Source: CAVQWH01 sp963718685 (GTDB taxonomy: Bacteria > Patescibacteriota > Saccharimonadia > Saccharimonadales > Saccharimonadaceae). Taken from it: a stretch of 64,000 nt of DNA. This document shows positions 7,346 through 16,129 of the stretch, in pieces. The notes below the pieces were generated by a model, which worked only from the letters and a program-made list of their open reading frames with translations, did no database searches and had not been told where the DNA came from. The stretch covers positions 714,137 through 778,136 of the forward strand of contig OY970356.1 of the NCBI GenBank assembly GCA_963718685.1, written 5' to 3'. The translations under genes were made by a program, and so were the position numbers. Within the stretch, counting starts at the first letter, position 1, and each line of letters starts with the position of its first letter.

Positions 7346-8020
7346 CTATACTACAGCCAGCACTACGTTAGTAATTACAAAGGCCATAATTATTACCACC
7401 AGACCGACTGCCGTAAAGATAATTGACTTACGAGCTGTCGCAACATTTTGCGGGTTATCGCCGTTAACTGCCATAAGTAAGCCGCTAATCACAATAATCA
7501 AAACTGCCACGCCGCCAGCTATGGTGTAAATGCCATTTAAAATCTTTTTTAAGTCGGTCGGTGAGTTTTCTAGCCCCAGATCACTAGTAGATAAGTTAAA
7601 TGGGCCAGTGGGGCCACCGCCTCCGCCACCTTTACCGCCACCTTTACCGCCGCCGTCACCGCCTCCGCTACCAGCATCGCTAATTACTTTATTGCAGTTT
7701 TCGCCAGCCTTATAAGCTGCTGAGCCTGTTTTGTGATTATTTTTAAGCTCTTTACATAAGGTTACTAAATCGGACTGCGGATTTGCCGAAGGGCCCACTT
7801 TCTTACATATCTTATAGCCTTTTGCAGGCTGTTTCTTACACTTAGTGCTAAGTATTTGGCGGGCTTTTTGATCGCTCAAAGCAGCCACGCTATCGGAACC
7901 AACTAAGCTTAGGGCGCCAATCGCCAAGCTTGCCAGCAACCCAAATAATACTATTGAAGAGAGCGTTATTTTTTTATATTTGATAAACTTCATAACTGCT
8001 AGTTTAGCTGATGTCATCAT
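7346..8020 (-). CDS. VirB2-like pilin/membrane subunit with Gly-rich linker (paralogue 6)
   Basis: 224 residues, the largest of the series. N-terminal signal/TM segment, a basic Cys-containing region, a Gly/Lys linker near residues 120-140, then two TM helices around the diverged turn MAVNGDNPQNVATARK. The start overlaps the upstream stop as TAATG, a coupling signal. The in-frame ATG at 7993 gives a more classical signal peptide (MKFIKYKKITL) but has no Shine-Dalgarno. Same family as its neighbours but clearly more distant. Confidence 0.72.
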   Translation of the reverse strand: MMTSAKLAVMKFIKYKKITLSSIVLFGLLASLAIGALSLVGSDSVAALSDQKARQILSTKCKKQPAKGYKICKKVGPSANPQSDLVTLCKELKNNHKTGSAAYKAGENCNKVISDAGSGGGDGGGKGGGKGGGGGGPTGPFNLSTSDLGLENSPTDLKKILNGIYTIAGGVAVLIIVISGLLMAVNGDNPQNVATARKSIIFTAVGLVVIIMAFVITNVVLAVV

Positions 8021-8445
8021 TATAAATGACCGGCTACAAAATTAACAATCGCAACCGAGCCGGTAACTATTATCAAGCCAATTGCCGCATCGATAATGGT
8101 CTGTCTGGCCTGAGCAGCTCTCTGGTCATTACCCTGGCTTAACATAAAGGCAAACCCGCCATAAATTATCATCCCCGTAGCAATATAGCCGGCAGCCTGC
8201 AGAAGTATATCCAGAAGATTAAGGGCTATAGTCCAAATTACTTTAGCTATTCCTATATTTTGCAGCTCTAATGTGCAGTCGTTATCAGATTTTTCCAGTC
8301 CCCGGTACCAAACAGGGAAAGTCAGGAACCCTTTAGCACAGTTAGGATTCCCGGTTATAGAATTTTTTGCTAAAGCAGGAGAGCTGGTTAAGAGCGGAGC
8401 CAGCAGAGTGATACAAAGGGCAAAAGCCAAGTAGAATTTTTTCAT
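8020..8445 (-). CDS. VirB2-like pilin/membrane subunit (paralogue 7)
   Basis: 141 residues: signal peptide about 1-26 (ALA-K), an exposed part with two Cys (NPNCAKG, DNDCTLE), then two TM helices around FMLSQGNDQRAAQAR, ending NFVAGHL. The turn Q-G-N-D-Q-R replaces T-S-G-G-N of the core group. Both ends overlap the neighbouring genes as TAATG, so translation of three genes in a row is probably coupled. Confidence 0.75.
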   Translation of the reverse strand: MKKFYLAFALCITLLAPLLTSSPALAKNSITGNPNCAKGFLTFPVWYRGLEKSDNDCTLELQNIGIAKVIWTIALNLLDILLQAAGYIATGMIIYGGFAFMLSQGNDQRAAQARQTIIDAAIGLIIVTGSVAIVNFVAGHL

Positions 8446-8993
8446 TAGTTAAATAGCCCTCCCGGTATAGCAAAGTTTAAGATCGACACCGCAAAGGCAT
8501 AAAGCGCTAAGCCAATCACCGAGTTAAAGATAAAGCTCAGGCCTTTTTTAGCGGTCTCGGAATTGCCACCCGCCGTACTGTAAATAATCCCGCCAGTAAC
8601 CACGCCGCCAATTGCCACTAGCCCAACACCACCGGTAACAATTTTAATAACCGAGGCTAAAATCTTTACTATAGGATTATCTTTACCCCCCTTGTCGCTT
8701 GAGCTGCCGCCACAACCAAAGTTGAAATACGTCTGGGCATCCCCGCAGGTATTTCCCCCTGACGTCGATCCACTTCCTTTTTTACCTGTATCGCCGGCTT
8801 TTGGCTTACATGAGCCGTCCGATTTTCTGCCATTAGGGCAGTTTTTAGGTTGACACTTGCCCTTTATGACTTTCTCGTCTTTTTTACAATGAGGTTTTTT
8901 AGCTAGGGCAGAAGGGGCGACGGTTGCAGCACTCCCAACCGCTAAAGTTAGAACTGTAATAAACCCTAGAATAATAAGTGAGATTTTTTTCAT
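8445..8993 (-). CDS. VirB2-like pilin/membrane subunit, Cys-rich (paralogue 8, first in operon)
   Basis: 182 residues: signal peptide about 1-31, a basic exposed region with six Cys (KPHCKK, GKCQPKNCPNG, GSCKP, NTCGD, GCGG) and a Gly/Ser linker. Two TM helices surround YSTAGGNSETAKKG, ending FAIPGGLFN. It leads the eight-gene run. The Cys-rich ectodomain suggests disulfide-stabilised exposure outside the cell. Confidence 0.75.
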   Translation of the reverse strand: MKKISLIILGFITVLTLAVGSAATVAPSALAKKPHCKKDEKVIKGKCQPKNCPNGRKSDGSCKPKAGDTGKKGSGSTSGGNTCGDAQTYFNFGCGGSSSDKGGKDNPIVKILASVIKIVTGGVGLVAIGGVVTGGIIYSTAGGNSETAKKGLSFIFNSVIGLALYAFAVSILNFAIPGGLFN

Positions 8994-9020
8994 AACCAGC
9001 TTTATGCTAATTATGCATCA

Positions 9021-9044
9021 GGCGGCCTGTTATCACAAGCCGCC
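9021..9044 (-). terminator. Strong hairpin between the 295-aa gene and the pilin operon
   Basis: On the minus strand GGCGGCTTGT / ACAGGCCGCC forms a 10-bp stem with a GATA tetraloop. It lies 33 nt after the stop of the upstream gene and about 28 nt before the first pilin start. No T-run follows, so it may be a transcript-end or processing structure rather than a classical terminator. Confidence 0.45.
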
Positions 9045-9076
9045 ATACAAATCTAGTAGATAAGTGTTACTCCGTC

Positions 9077-9964
9077 TTAGTAAGCAGGAAGAGTTTGCTG
9101 ATGACCGTCAGCTTCGGTGTGGCCTTGGGGGATAGAATCAATTTGAGTTTCGTTATCTAAAACAGGCTGGCCACCACTTAGAGCAACTGTTACGCTGCTC
9201 CAGCCACCTTCGCTAGGTAAATCGGAATTACCTAAGGAAGGAAAATTTATAGTTATAGCCTTAGTATTATCTCCAAAGGTATTGTATTGGTCACTTCGCA
9301 CCAAGCCGTTTTTACTCATACCTGTCATATACCATGGGCCCCCATAGATTTCATCCCCAAGATCAATAAATTCAATGCTTGCGTCACCGTTTGCTATCAT
9401 TTTCTCTACCTCTTCCGGTGTGTGGGGCGCGCCAACAACGCCGTTGTTGTCCGCTGGATTTATAGACCCGGTCAAGGATTCTTCAACAAAACTAAGGGTA
9501 CTCTTGCCTATATCAGACAGGCTCTTGCCGTCTTTAGTTAGCAGCAGTTCTGCATTGTCGGGATTATTTTGCACTTCAGGACCTAATCCCATATACGCTC
9601 CTGATAGTTTTGCATAAACATCTAGTATTCGGTAGTCATGACCCATAGCATTAAATAACTCTTCAAGCGCAGCTTCTGGGGTAGGAGCATCAATGCCGCT
9701 GGAGATTAAGCGGTGCTGTTCATTAGAGTCTAGAACCTGCTTGAAGCGTTCTTGGCCACTCTCGGGTTTTTTTAAATCCACTTGCTCTAAAGCTTGCGGA
9801 GTTTTTATCTTATTCCCACCACCGCCGCCGCCAGTCGAATTACCAGCTACAAAGGCCGCAGCTACGGTAACTATAGCGCCAGCGCCCATAAGTTTTTGCT
9901 TCTTAGAAAGCTTCTTTTTCTTCGTAGTTTCGTGTGAACCTTGTGGTGGATGGTTGTGACTCAT
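9077..9964 (-). CDS. Hypothetical membrane-anchored exported protein
   Basis: 295 residues. A hydrophilic His/Lys-rich N-terminus (NHPPQGSHETTKKKKLSKKQK) precedes one TM helix at about 28-42 (GAGAIVTVAAAFVAG) and a Gly run. The rest is acidic and soluble, without Cys, presumably outside the membrane. I recognise no domain. It lies at the 5' side of the pilin genes on the same strand and is divergent from the VirB6-like gene, so a structural or accessory role in the same secretion system is a fair inference. AAAGGT upstream of the ATG is a weak ribosome binding site. Confidence 0.65.
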   Translation of the reverse strand: MSHNHPPQGSHETTKKKKLSKKQKLMGAGAIVTVAAAFVAGNSTGGGGGGNKIKTPQALEQVDLKKPESGQERFKQVLDSNEQHRLISSGIDAPTPEAALEELFNAMGHDYRILDVYAKLSGAYMGLGPEVQNNPDNAELLLTKDGKSLSDIGKSTLSFVEESLTGSINPADNNGVVGAPHTPEEVEKMIANGDASIEFIDLGDEIYGGPWYMTGMSKNGLVRSDQYNTFGDNTKAITINFPSLGNSDLPSEGGWSSVTVALSGGQPVLDNETQIDSIPQGHTEADGHQQTLPAY

Positions 9965-10088
9965 AAATACCTTTGGTTAAATTTATTAATTTTTATTAAC
10001 TTCAACATTAACATAGACTTAACAAAAAGTCAAGCTATGGTTATGTTTATCCGTGCAATTTAAAACACAATCTATTACACTTATACTT

Positions 10089-12725
10089 ATGATGTCGGCA
10101 AGAAGTCGAAAACCACAAAAAATAATCAGTCTTGTTTTAGCAGCTGTTATTTTCTGCTCCAGCGTAGTAACGCTTTTCACGCCTAGTGCCTCATATGCAG
10201 ACTACAGCCCTGATAGTGTAAGCAGCCAGAATGACAGAACCATATTAATCGCTTTAGAACACTGTATTTCTGCTGGCGAGGTAGGATTTTTGCCGCAAGT
10301 CAGCGGCGCAGGAGTTAATAAAGACGACATAGGCGGTGTTGCTCTAGGAAATTCCGATGTGCCGGTAGGCTATGAGATTGACTCCAGCGATGGCAACGCT
10401 GCATGTACCGGCATTAGCCTGACCAGAGCTACCCGACCACTCAGCAAAGACTCTCACTGGTTCTTTAACCAAATTTATGATCTTGCGCATCCTACAACTA
10501 GCGGAGATACTCTTTACTATCCGATGAGGTCTGGTTTTTCGACTGACAATCTTGTTACAAAACTAAAAAACCTCACGCCGGCAGCAGCTAAGCCTCCTGT
10601 AAAGGGTAAAGAAAAAGAGCGTCGTGTGGCCAGAGCTTTTTGGTTGTGTAACGAAGAGGTGCCGGCAGGTAAGACCCCGGAAAGAACTAACAATAAGATA
10701 GGCGGGAAAGTTTATCAATATAAAGATGGTATAAGCGGAGGTAGCCAATTTAGTGTCGGCTATGATCTAGAAGCGAGTAACGGTAAGTATACATGTAACA
10801 CTCTTTTGCACTGGGGGAATGAGACCTGGCTAGCTCAAGCCCTTAAAGACTACCCCGCCAACAGCTTCAGCGGCTCTGGCACTGGAGCTCCACCGGGCGC
10901 CACTGGTGGTAGCAGCGACTCTTCTTGCCAAGGCGGTGCACTAGGCTGGATTCTCTGCCCGATGATTGACTTACTCTCTCAAACCACCAAGTTTGCCGCC
11001 AATATGGTAGATAATCTGCTGCGATTTAGGGTCTTAGCACAAGAGGCTGCCAGCGGCGATCAGACAATTCTGAACGCATGGCAAGGTGTGCTCAGTGTAG
11101 CTAATATTTTTCTGGTTCTAGCCTTTTTGATAATTATCTTTTCCCAGTCAACGTCACTAGGTCTTTCCAACTATGGCATCAAACGCATGCTGCCAAGGCT
11201 CATACTTGCGGCTATTCTTATTAATATCTCGTTCTACATTTGTGCATTTTTGGTAGACATTAGCAACATAGTCGGCAGCAGCGTCTTGGGCTTTTTAACA
11301 GGGCCGGGGACAATCGGCAACGCCTTCAGCTCTGGCATTGACCAGTCTGGCGGCTTTGCTCAGGCGCTGGTTGGCGGCGTGGCAATCGTAGCAATTATAT
11401 TCTTCTTCCTCTTGCCGGTGTTGTTAGCCATCCTCTTGGTACTGCTTTTGCTTATAGCCCGCTTGGTAATTTTAGGAGTATTAATAGTAGTCTCGCCACT
11501 GGCTTTTGCAGCGTGGCTGCTACCAAATACCGAGAGCTACTTTAAAAAATGGTGGGATTTATTTACGAAATTACTGTTTATATACCCGGTAATTATGGCT
11601 ATTTTTGGTGCTTCGATATTGTTTTCAAAAATTACCACAGACCTTGCGCCACACCACGATAAGACCCTTGCTAACCTTATTTCACTGGCTATCTTGGCAA
11701 TCCCGCTATTTGCTTTGCCAAAAATCCTCATGTCAACCAACTCCATGATGGGCCAGGTTGGCAACCTGGGACAAAAATTTAATAAAGCTATCGAAGGCAG
11801 CAAGTTCGGCCAAGGTGTCAAAGCACGTGGCCGGGCCTACGGTAAGTTTGGCGCACTAGGCGCGGCCGGTGCAGCTCAATTCGGAGCTAAGAAAGCTGGC
11901 GGTGCAGTTAACAGTCGTTGGGGTGGCAGAGGAGTGGCTCGCAGTCGGGCAGGTTATGTCGCCCATGGTGCAGTTTTAGGAGCTAAGAAAGTCGGCGGCG
12001 CAGCCAGCGCAGCAGGCAGAGGGGTTAAAAAAGTAGGTGACTTTGACAGAGGCGTAGTAGAAGCTGCTGAAGCCCGCAAGCGACAGAAAGAGACGGATAG
12101 AGCTAAGAGAATGTATGGCCTGGCCGCCGATGAAAAAAGCATAGGAGGAAAAGCGTTGCGAGCATATGGCGGTAGGGACTTTGCTGATTACGTAGCAAGT
12201 AAGCGCGAATCAGCGTTTGACGAACGAGTGGGTCAAATTCAATCTAAGATGAAGCTTGAAGACCAGAGTGTTGAAAAGATTGCTGAAGCAATGCGCGAAG
12301 CCCTGACAGGCGGGGATCGTGAAACTACCCGAGCCGCTTTTAACCAGCTAACCATGATGGGCGGTTTTGGTAAGGGCGCAGCGGCAGAAGTTTTGCAAAC
12401 TACCACATTTAGCCCGGACATGGACGCTACTGTTAACAACGCCGTTGACGCCAATTACTCGTCTAACGTTGAAAAAGAAGGCCTCATCGCAAAAGGACGC
12501 GCCGATGGAGGTCAATTTGCAGTACGAGACAAGAATGGGGTTGTTACAGGAAGCCTCGGCGGCTTATCACCCGAGCAACTAGCTGGCCAAACTGAAAAGT
12601 CTCTAAAAAGAGCTGGGGCTGGCGTTAGCCGCGAAACTGCTAAGGCTGTCGTAGGGAGCGACATACTAAAAGCTAAGGTTGCAAGCCCAGAGGCACTAAA
12701 AGAGCTTGAAAGAATTGCGCAATAA
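10089..12725 (+). CDS. VirB6/TrbL-like polytopic type IV secretion protein
   Basis: 878 residues from the chosen start. Signal-like hydrophobic segment near residues 10-35 (ISLVLAAVIFCSSVVTL), then an extracytoplasmic domain of about 270 residues with several Cys. About six TM helices follow between residues 330 and 560 (SVANIFLVLAFLIIIFSQ, RLILAAILINISFYICAFLV, VAIVAIIFFFLLPVLLAILL). The long Ala/Gly/Lys/Arg-rich C-terminus is probably cytoplasmic. This matches VirB6/TrbL channel components. The frame is open from a GTG at 10053, but ATG at 10089 lies exactly 7 nt after TACACT, the spacing seen at several leaderless genes here. The C-terminal stretch is unusually long for VirB6. Confidence 0.75.
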   Translation: MMSARSRKPQKIISLVLAAVIFCSSVVTLFTPSASYADYSPDSVSSQNDRTILIALEHCISAGEVGFLPQVSGAGVNKDDIGGVALGNSDVPVGYEIDSSDGNAACTGISLTRATRPLSKDSHWFFNQIYDLAHPTTSGDTLYYPMRSGFSTDNLVTKLKNLTPAAAKPPVKGKEKERRVARAFWLCNEEVPAGKTPERTNNKIGGKVYQYKDGISGGSQFSVGYDLEASNGKYTCNTLLHWGNETWLAQALKDYPANSFSGSGTGAPPGATGGSSDSSCQGGALGWILCPMIDLLSQTTKFAANMVDNLLRFRVLAQEAASGDQTILNAWQGVLSVANIFLVLAFLIIIFSQSTSLGLSNYGIKRMLPRLILAAILINISFYICAFLVDISNIVGSSVLGFLTGPGTIGNAFSSGIDQSGGFAQALVGGVAIVAIIFFFLLPVLLAILLVLLLLIARLVILGVLIVVSPLAFAAWLLPNTESYFKKWWDLFTKLLFIYPVIMAIFGASILFSKITTDLAPHHDKTLANLISLAILAIPLFALPKILMSTNSMMGQVGNLGQKFNKAIEGSKFGQGVKARGRAYGKFGALGAAGAAQFGAKKAGGAVNSRWGGRGVARSRAGYVAHGAVLGAKKVGGAASAAGRGVKKVGDFDRGVVEAAEARKRQKETDRAKRMYGLAADEKSIGGKALRAYGGRDFADYVASKRESAFDERVGQIQSKMKLEDQSVEKIAEAMREALTGGDRETTRAAFNQLTMMGGFGKGAAAEVLQTTTFSPDMDATVNNAVDANYSSNVEKEGLIAKGRADGGQFAVRDKNGVVTGSLGGLSPEQLAGQTEKSLKRAGAGVSRETAKAVVGSDILKAKVASPEALKELERIAQ

Positions 12726-12740
12726 AAGTGGGTAAATAAT

Positions 12741-14144
12741 TTAGCTTTTAGAAGCCTGCTTTTCTTCAGCTTCTTTTTTGCGCTGCTCTTCCTGTTTTTT
12801 TATACCTTCTATAGTTTCCTTGGCTCTGCGCTTTCTTAAGAAGTGGCGCACGCCACCAAGCGCTGCCAAAACCTCAGGGTCTTTTTTAAATAATGCTCTT
12901 CGAACCACCGCTTCGCCAAAGTACTTGGAAGCACCTAATCCGCGGATTTTTTCACCAGTAAGCTCCACAGCCCTTTGTTCCAAGTCGCGGGCTTTGTTCT
13001 CGCTGTGCGCAGCGCCCATAAGATGCCAGCCCTGGGCAGCCCTTGCCTGCGCCTCCTCATACTGATCGTCCGAACTATTAAAAAGTTCTTTAGCTTCTTT
13101 TCGAAGTTTTCTAGCTTCGCTATCTAATTTAGCTATTTTTTTTAGTTTGGCGCGATGAGCTTCTCTACTATCGGTCTCTAACTCGTCGTCCTCATTAGGC
13201 TCTCGCAATTTTTCCCCGGCTTCTTCATCAATATCCCCGGCTTGTTTTTTAAGTTCCCGGGCTCTGTCTTCAGTTTGAGCTGATTCCATAAGATGCCAGC
13301 CTTTTTCCGTTTCTTCTTCAGATTTTTTAGCTGCCTTGTCCGCCTTGTCGATCTGCCCTAAGCTTTCTTCAGCGCCCTCGTAGGCCGAGTCAATTACAGC
13401 ACCTATCACCGGGTTGCGCTTATAGCCAAATCTTATATTTTCAGCTACTTCTAGCTTTCGGTGAGGTTGATCAACTTTATCTGCTATGTCTCGCATCACT
13501 TGATCGTGTGCAAGCGTATTGCGTATCCAAAGTTGAGATAAGCTGCGCTGCTTGCGCACCTTGCTGGTACGAATTCGCGAAGCGGCTTCTATAGCTAAAT
13601 CCAAGTTGCCGCTATCCGCAGCTTCGTGAGCTATTGCTTGCAGAGTTCTCATTCGCTTGGTAGGCCGATTCATAGCATCGGCTTCGTCTATTTGTTGCTG
13701 TAAAGTCTCCCGCGTCTGCCTGTCTTCTCCTCCAGCAGCCTCGTTGTAGTCTTTGTAGGTGTTGTGGTGAGTGCCGCCCATTTCTTCAACAAACTCCGGG
13801 GAACCTGGGAGTATAAGCTTATCGGCCGCGTTAGGGTCAATTTCTCTCCGTCCTGGAATTACTAGCTCAGGAGATTCGGCCGCACTCTCAGGATTAAACG
13901 GTTCTTCGTTGTGATCTACTAAATCTTTGGGGTCTTGCGGTTCTGTGTAGTTATGGGGCACAATTTCTTTAGGCTCCGCGCTATCGTCAGGCTTCTCTTG
14001 GCCTGGAATAACCAGATCTTTAACGTCCACATTTTCTACAGGTTCGTCTTCGCCGGGAATAATCAAATCACGAGGTTCTTCCTCGCTTTCAGAATTAAAT
14101 GGCTCGCCATTAGGGGCCAGTAGTTGTGGTGGACGTTCTGACAT
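12741..14144 (-). CDS. Hypothetical acidic repeat protein in the secretion locus
   Basis: 467 residues, no TM or signal peptide. The N-terminus is acidic and Pro-rich with a recurring L-[IV]-[IL]-PG motif (RDLIIPGE, KDLVIPGQ, PELVIPGR, DKLILPGS). A middle helical, TPR-like part (NLDLAIEAASRIRTSKVRKQ) follows. The C-terminal half is coiled-coil rich and contains two copies of GWHLMxxAxxExxARxLxxxA. Start at 14144 is fixed by a consensus promoter whose -10 ends 7 nt before this ATG; the longer frame would start inside the -35. The gene is embedded between VirB6-like and PrgI genes on the opposite strand. Function unknown; a cytoplasmic effector, chaperone or scaffold of the system is possible. 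Confidence 0.7.
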   Translation of the reverse strand: MSERPPQLLAPNGEPFNSESEEEPRDLIIPGEDEPVENVDVKDLVIPGQEKPDDSAEPKEIVPHNYTEPQDPKDLVDHNEEPFNPESAAESPELVIPGRREIDPNAADKLILPGSPEFVEEMGGTHHNTYKDYNEAAGGEDRQTRETLQQQIDEADAMNRPTKRMRTLQAIAHEAADSGNLDLAIEAASRIRTSKVRKQRSLSQLWIRNTLAHDQVMRDIADKVDQPHRKLEVAENIRFGYKRNPVIGAVIDSAYEGAEESLGQIDKADKAAKKSEEETEKGWHLMESAQTEDRARELKKQAGDIDEEAGEKLREPNEDDELETDSREAHRAKLKKIAKLDSEARKLRKEAKELFNSSDDQYEEAQARAAQGWHLMGAAHSENKARDLEQRAVELTGEKIRGLGASKYFGEAVVRRALFKKDPEVLAALGGVRHFLRKRRAKETIEGIKKQEEQRKKEAEEKQASKS

Positions 14145-14180
14145 ACCTTTATATATAGCATAAGCTTTACAAAATGTCAA
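14145..14180 (-). promoter_or_regulatory. Consensus promoter, leaderless, for the acidic repeat protein
   Basis: On the minus strand TTGACA (14175-14180), a 17-bp spacer, TATATA (14152-14157), then 7 nt and ATG. This is the best promoter match in the window and leaves no 5' UTR. Confidence 0.8.
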
Positions 14181-14197
14181 CTATTTGTGCTCTGTTA

Positions 14198-14226
14198 TTT
14201 ACCTCTTGTGTGATAGACTGTAACAT
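14198..14226 (+). promoter_or_regulatory. Promoter of the PrgI gene (leaderless)
   Basis: TTTACC (14198-14203), 17-bp spacer, TAACAT (14221-14226), then 7 nt and the ATG at 14234. It is arranged back to back with the divergent promoter at 14145-14180. Confidence 0.65.
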
Positions 14227-14233
14227 AAGAATT

Positions 14234-15160
14234 ATGGCAGTTTATAAAGTTCCCCAGGATGTCGAAGCCGACGACAAGCTCCTCGGTCCATTTAGCTTCC
14301 GGCAATTTATTTACCTGATAGTAGTAGCAATTGCCTGTTTCATGGCTTATGCGTTGAGCCAAATATTCATCGGCTTAATAGTAGTGCCTCTGCCATTTAT
14401 TTTATTCTTTGGCGCCTTGGCTTTGCCGCTTAGAAAAGATCAGCCCATGGAGGCTTACTTGCTAGCTTTAGTGCAGTTTTATCTAAAGCCTAAAATGCGC
14501 TTATGGAAGCCTGACGGGCAGTTGGCGACCGTAGAAATTACCGCACCTAAAACTATTGAGACAAAGCGCACCAAAGATATTTCTGGTGATGAAGCTTCAG
14601 AGCGGTTTTCTTACCTTGCGCAAGTTATGGATACTAAGGGCTGGGCTTCGCGTGGCGTGCTTGACGAGTCGGGCACTTCACTCAATCAGCAGTCTACCGA
14701 AGATAGTCAAGCCGCAGAAGACGCCTTGGATGAAACTGCTTCAGTAGCTCGATCTTTTGACAGTCTTATAGACAAGCAAGCTAGCGCTCGGCGGGAAAAG
14801 CTTACCGCAAGCCTTAAATCCGCTAAAGCACCTAGCACCAAGAAGTCTACTCCAAAAGCCAAGGTCGACAGCAAGCAGTCTACACCGGCAAATAAGGATG
14901 AGGGGGAAGAGCCAGCCATACACTATTCGCCGTATCCTACTGACATGCACCAAAAGATAGTGCAGCCCATAGGAAAAAATTCAGAATCCCCAACTAAAAA
15001 AACTAAGCCGAAAAACACAAGCGAAAAGCCTAGCGATGAAGAGCCGTCACCTGATATAATTAACCTGGCAAATACTCCGTTCACCATTAGCACGATCGCG
15101 CACGAAGCCAAGCGCATTAAAGATAAAGAGGCCGAAGAGGTGGTTATATCGCTTCACTAG
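14234..15160 (+). CDS. PrgI-family type IV secretion protein
   Basis: 308 residues. The first 95 residues match the PrgI family: YKVPQDVEADDKLLGPFSFRQ, two TM helices (about 26-46 and 49-67), then MEAYLLALVQFYLKPKMRLWKP. The remaining 200 residues are hydrophilic, Lys/Ser/Glu-rich and probably disordered, much longer than typical PrgI. PrgI proteins sit next to VirB4 in Gram-positive-type and CPR conjugation-like systems and likely act as VirB3-like inner-membrane partners. The longer frame from 14174 is rejected because the promoter falls within it. Confidence 0.85.
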   Translation: MAVYKVPQDVEADDKLLGPFSFRQFIYLIVVAIACFMAYALSQIFIGLIVVPLPFILFFGALALPLRKDQPMEAYLLALVQFYLKPKMRLWKPDGQLATVEITAPKTIETKRTKDISGDEASERFSYLAQVMDTKGWASRGVLDESGTSLNQQSTEDSQAAEDALDETASVARSFDSLIDKQASARREKLTASLKSAKAPSTKKSTPKAKVDSKQSTPANKDEGEEPAIHYSPYPTDMHQKIVQPIGKNSESPTKKTKPKNTSEKPSDEEPSPDIINLANTPFTISTIAHEAKRIKDKEAEEVVISLH

Positions 15161-15202
15161 GGCTTATATTTCGAATTTATAGGGGGCAAAGACAAATCAA
15201 AC

Positions 15203-16129
15203 ATGCAGCCGGAACAGCAAAAAAACCAGGCACCGCAAACCACAGCAGAGACAGCTAGCTCTGCTAATAATGCTGCCCCGGCTCAAGCCCCCCAGGCTCA
15301 ACCACAAGCTAACTCTCAACCTACGCCAACTACACAACCTGCCCAACCCAATGCTCCCGCGCCAAATCAACAGCCCACCCAAAAACCCCAGACGGCTCCA
15401 GCTCCAAAAAACCCCAACAGTACTCAAAATACCCTGTTAATTTCCGAGCTTAGGGATAATATGGTGGTTCTAAATGACGGCAGCTTTCGCGCTGTTATTG
15501 TTTGCAAGTCTATCAACTTCGACCTTATGAGCTCCAGCGAACGTGAATCAATTGAGTTTGCTTACCAAAGCTTTTTAAACTCTCTGTATTTCCCCGTGCA
15601 AATTCTAGTGCGCTCGCAGCGCATAGATATCGGTCCTTACCTTGACCGCCTGGCTAACATTCGCCGCTCACAAGAGAACATGTTGCTTGGCGTGCTTATG
15701 GACAATTACATAGATTTTATCGACACATTATCCGAAGAGGCTAATATTATGGATAAAAGCTTTTTCGTAGTAGTCCCTTACTACCCAACCGGCGATGTTG
15801 ACGCTCTGGTAAAAAGCAGTAAAGGTTTTTTCAGCGCGCTCTTTAAGCCTCAAAAACAAGGAGCCATTAAGATTGATCAAGCCGCCTACGACAAAGCCAA
15901 AGACGAAGTTAAAACTCGCGTAAGTGCTACTTTAAGCGGCCTATTCCAAATGGGGGTTCGCTCAGCTCAGCTCAGCACTAAAGAACTCGGCGAGCTTTAT
16001 TACAACTTCTATAATCCCGATACGGCAGTGCGCGAACCGCTAGGTAATTTTGAAGATGTGACTAACACATTTGTGCGCAAAGGCGAGGGCGAAGCCTCGC
16101 AACCACACCTGCAAGAGGGGACGATGTAA
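15203..16129 (+). CDS. VirB4-associated N-terminal-domain protein (TraC-like)
   Basis: 308 residues. The first 70 are a Pro/Gln/Ala-rich linker (QPQANSQPTPTTQPAQPN), probably disordered. A compact domain follows (LLISELRDNMVVLNDGSFRAV, then SINFDLMSSSERESIEFAYQ and LYFPVQILVRSQRIDIGPYL), resembling the N-terminal domain of VirB4/TraC ATPases. It has no Walker motifs. The stop is directly followed by the VirB4 ATG, so the two are co-translated and probably form one complex. I infer that this is a detached or extra VirB4 N-terminal module. Confidence 0.7.
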   Translation: MQPEQQKNQAPQTTAETASSANNAAPAQAPQAQPQANSQPTPTTQPAQPNAPAPNQQPTQKPQTAPAPKNPNSTQNTLLISELRDNMVVLNDGSFRAVIVCKSINFDLMSSSERESIEFAYQSFLNSLYFPVQILVRSQRIDIGPYLDRLANIRRSQENMLLGVLMDNYIDFIDTLSEEANIMDKSFFVVVPYYPTGDVDALVKSSKGFFSALFKPQKQGAIKIDQAAYDKAKDEVKTRVSATLSGLFQMGVRSAQLSTKELGELYYNFYNPDTAVREPLGNFEDVTNTFVRKGEGEASQPHLQEGTM

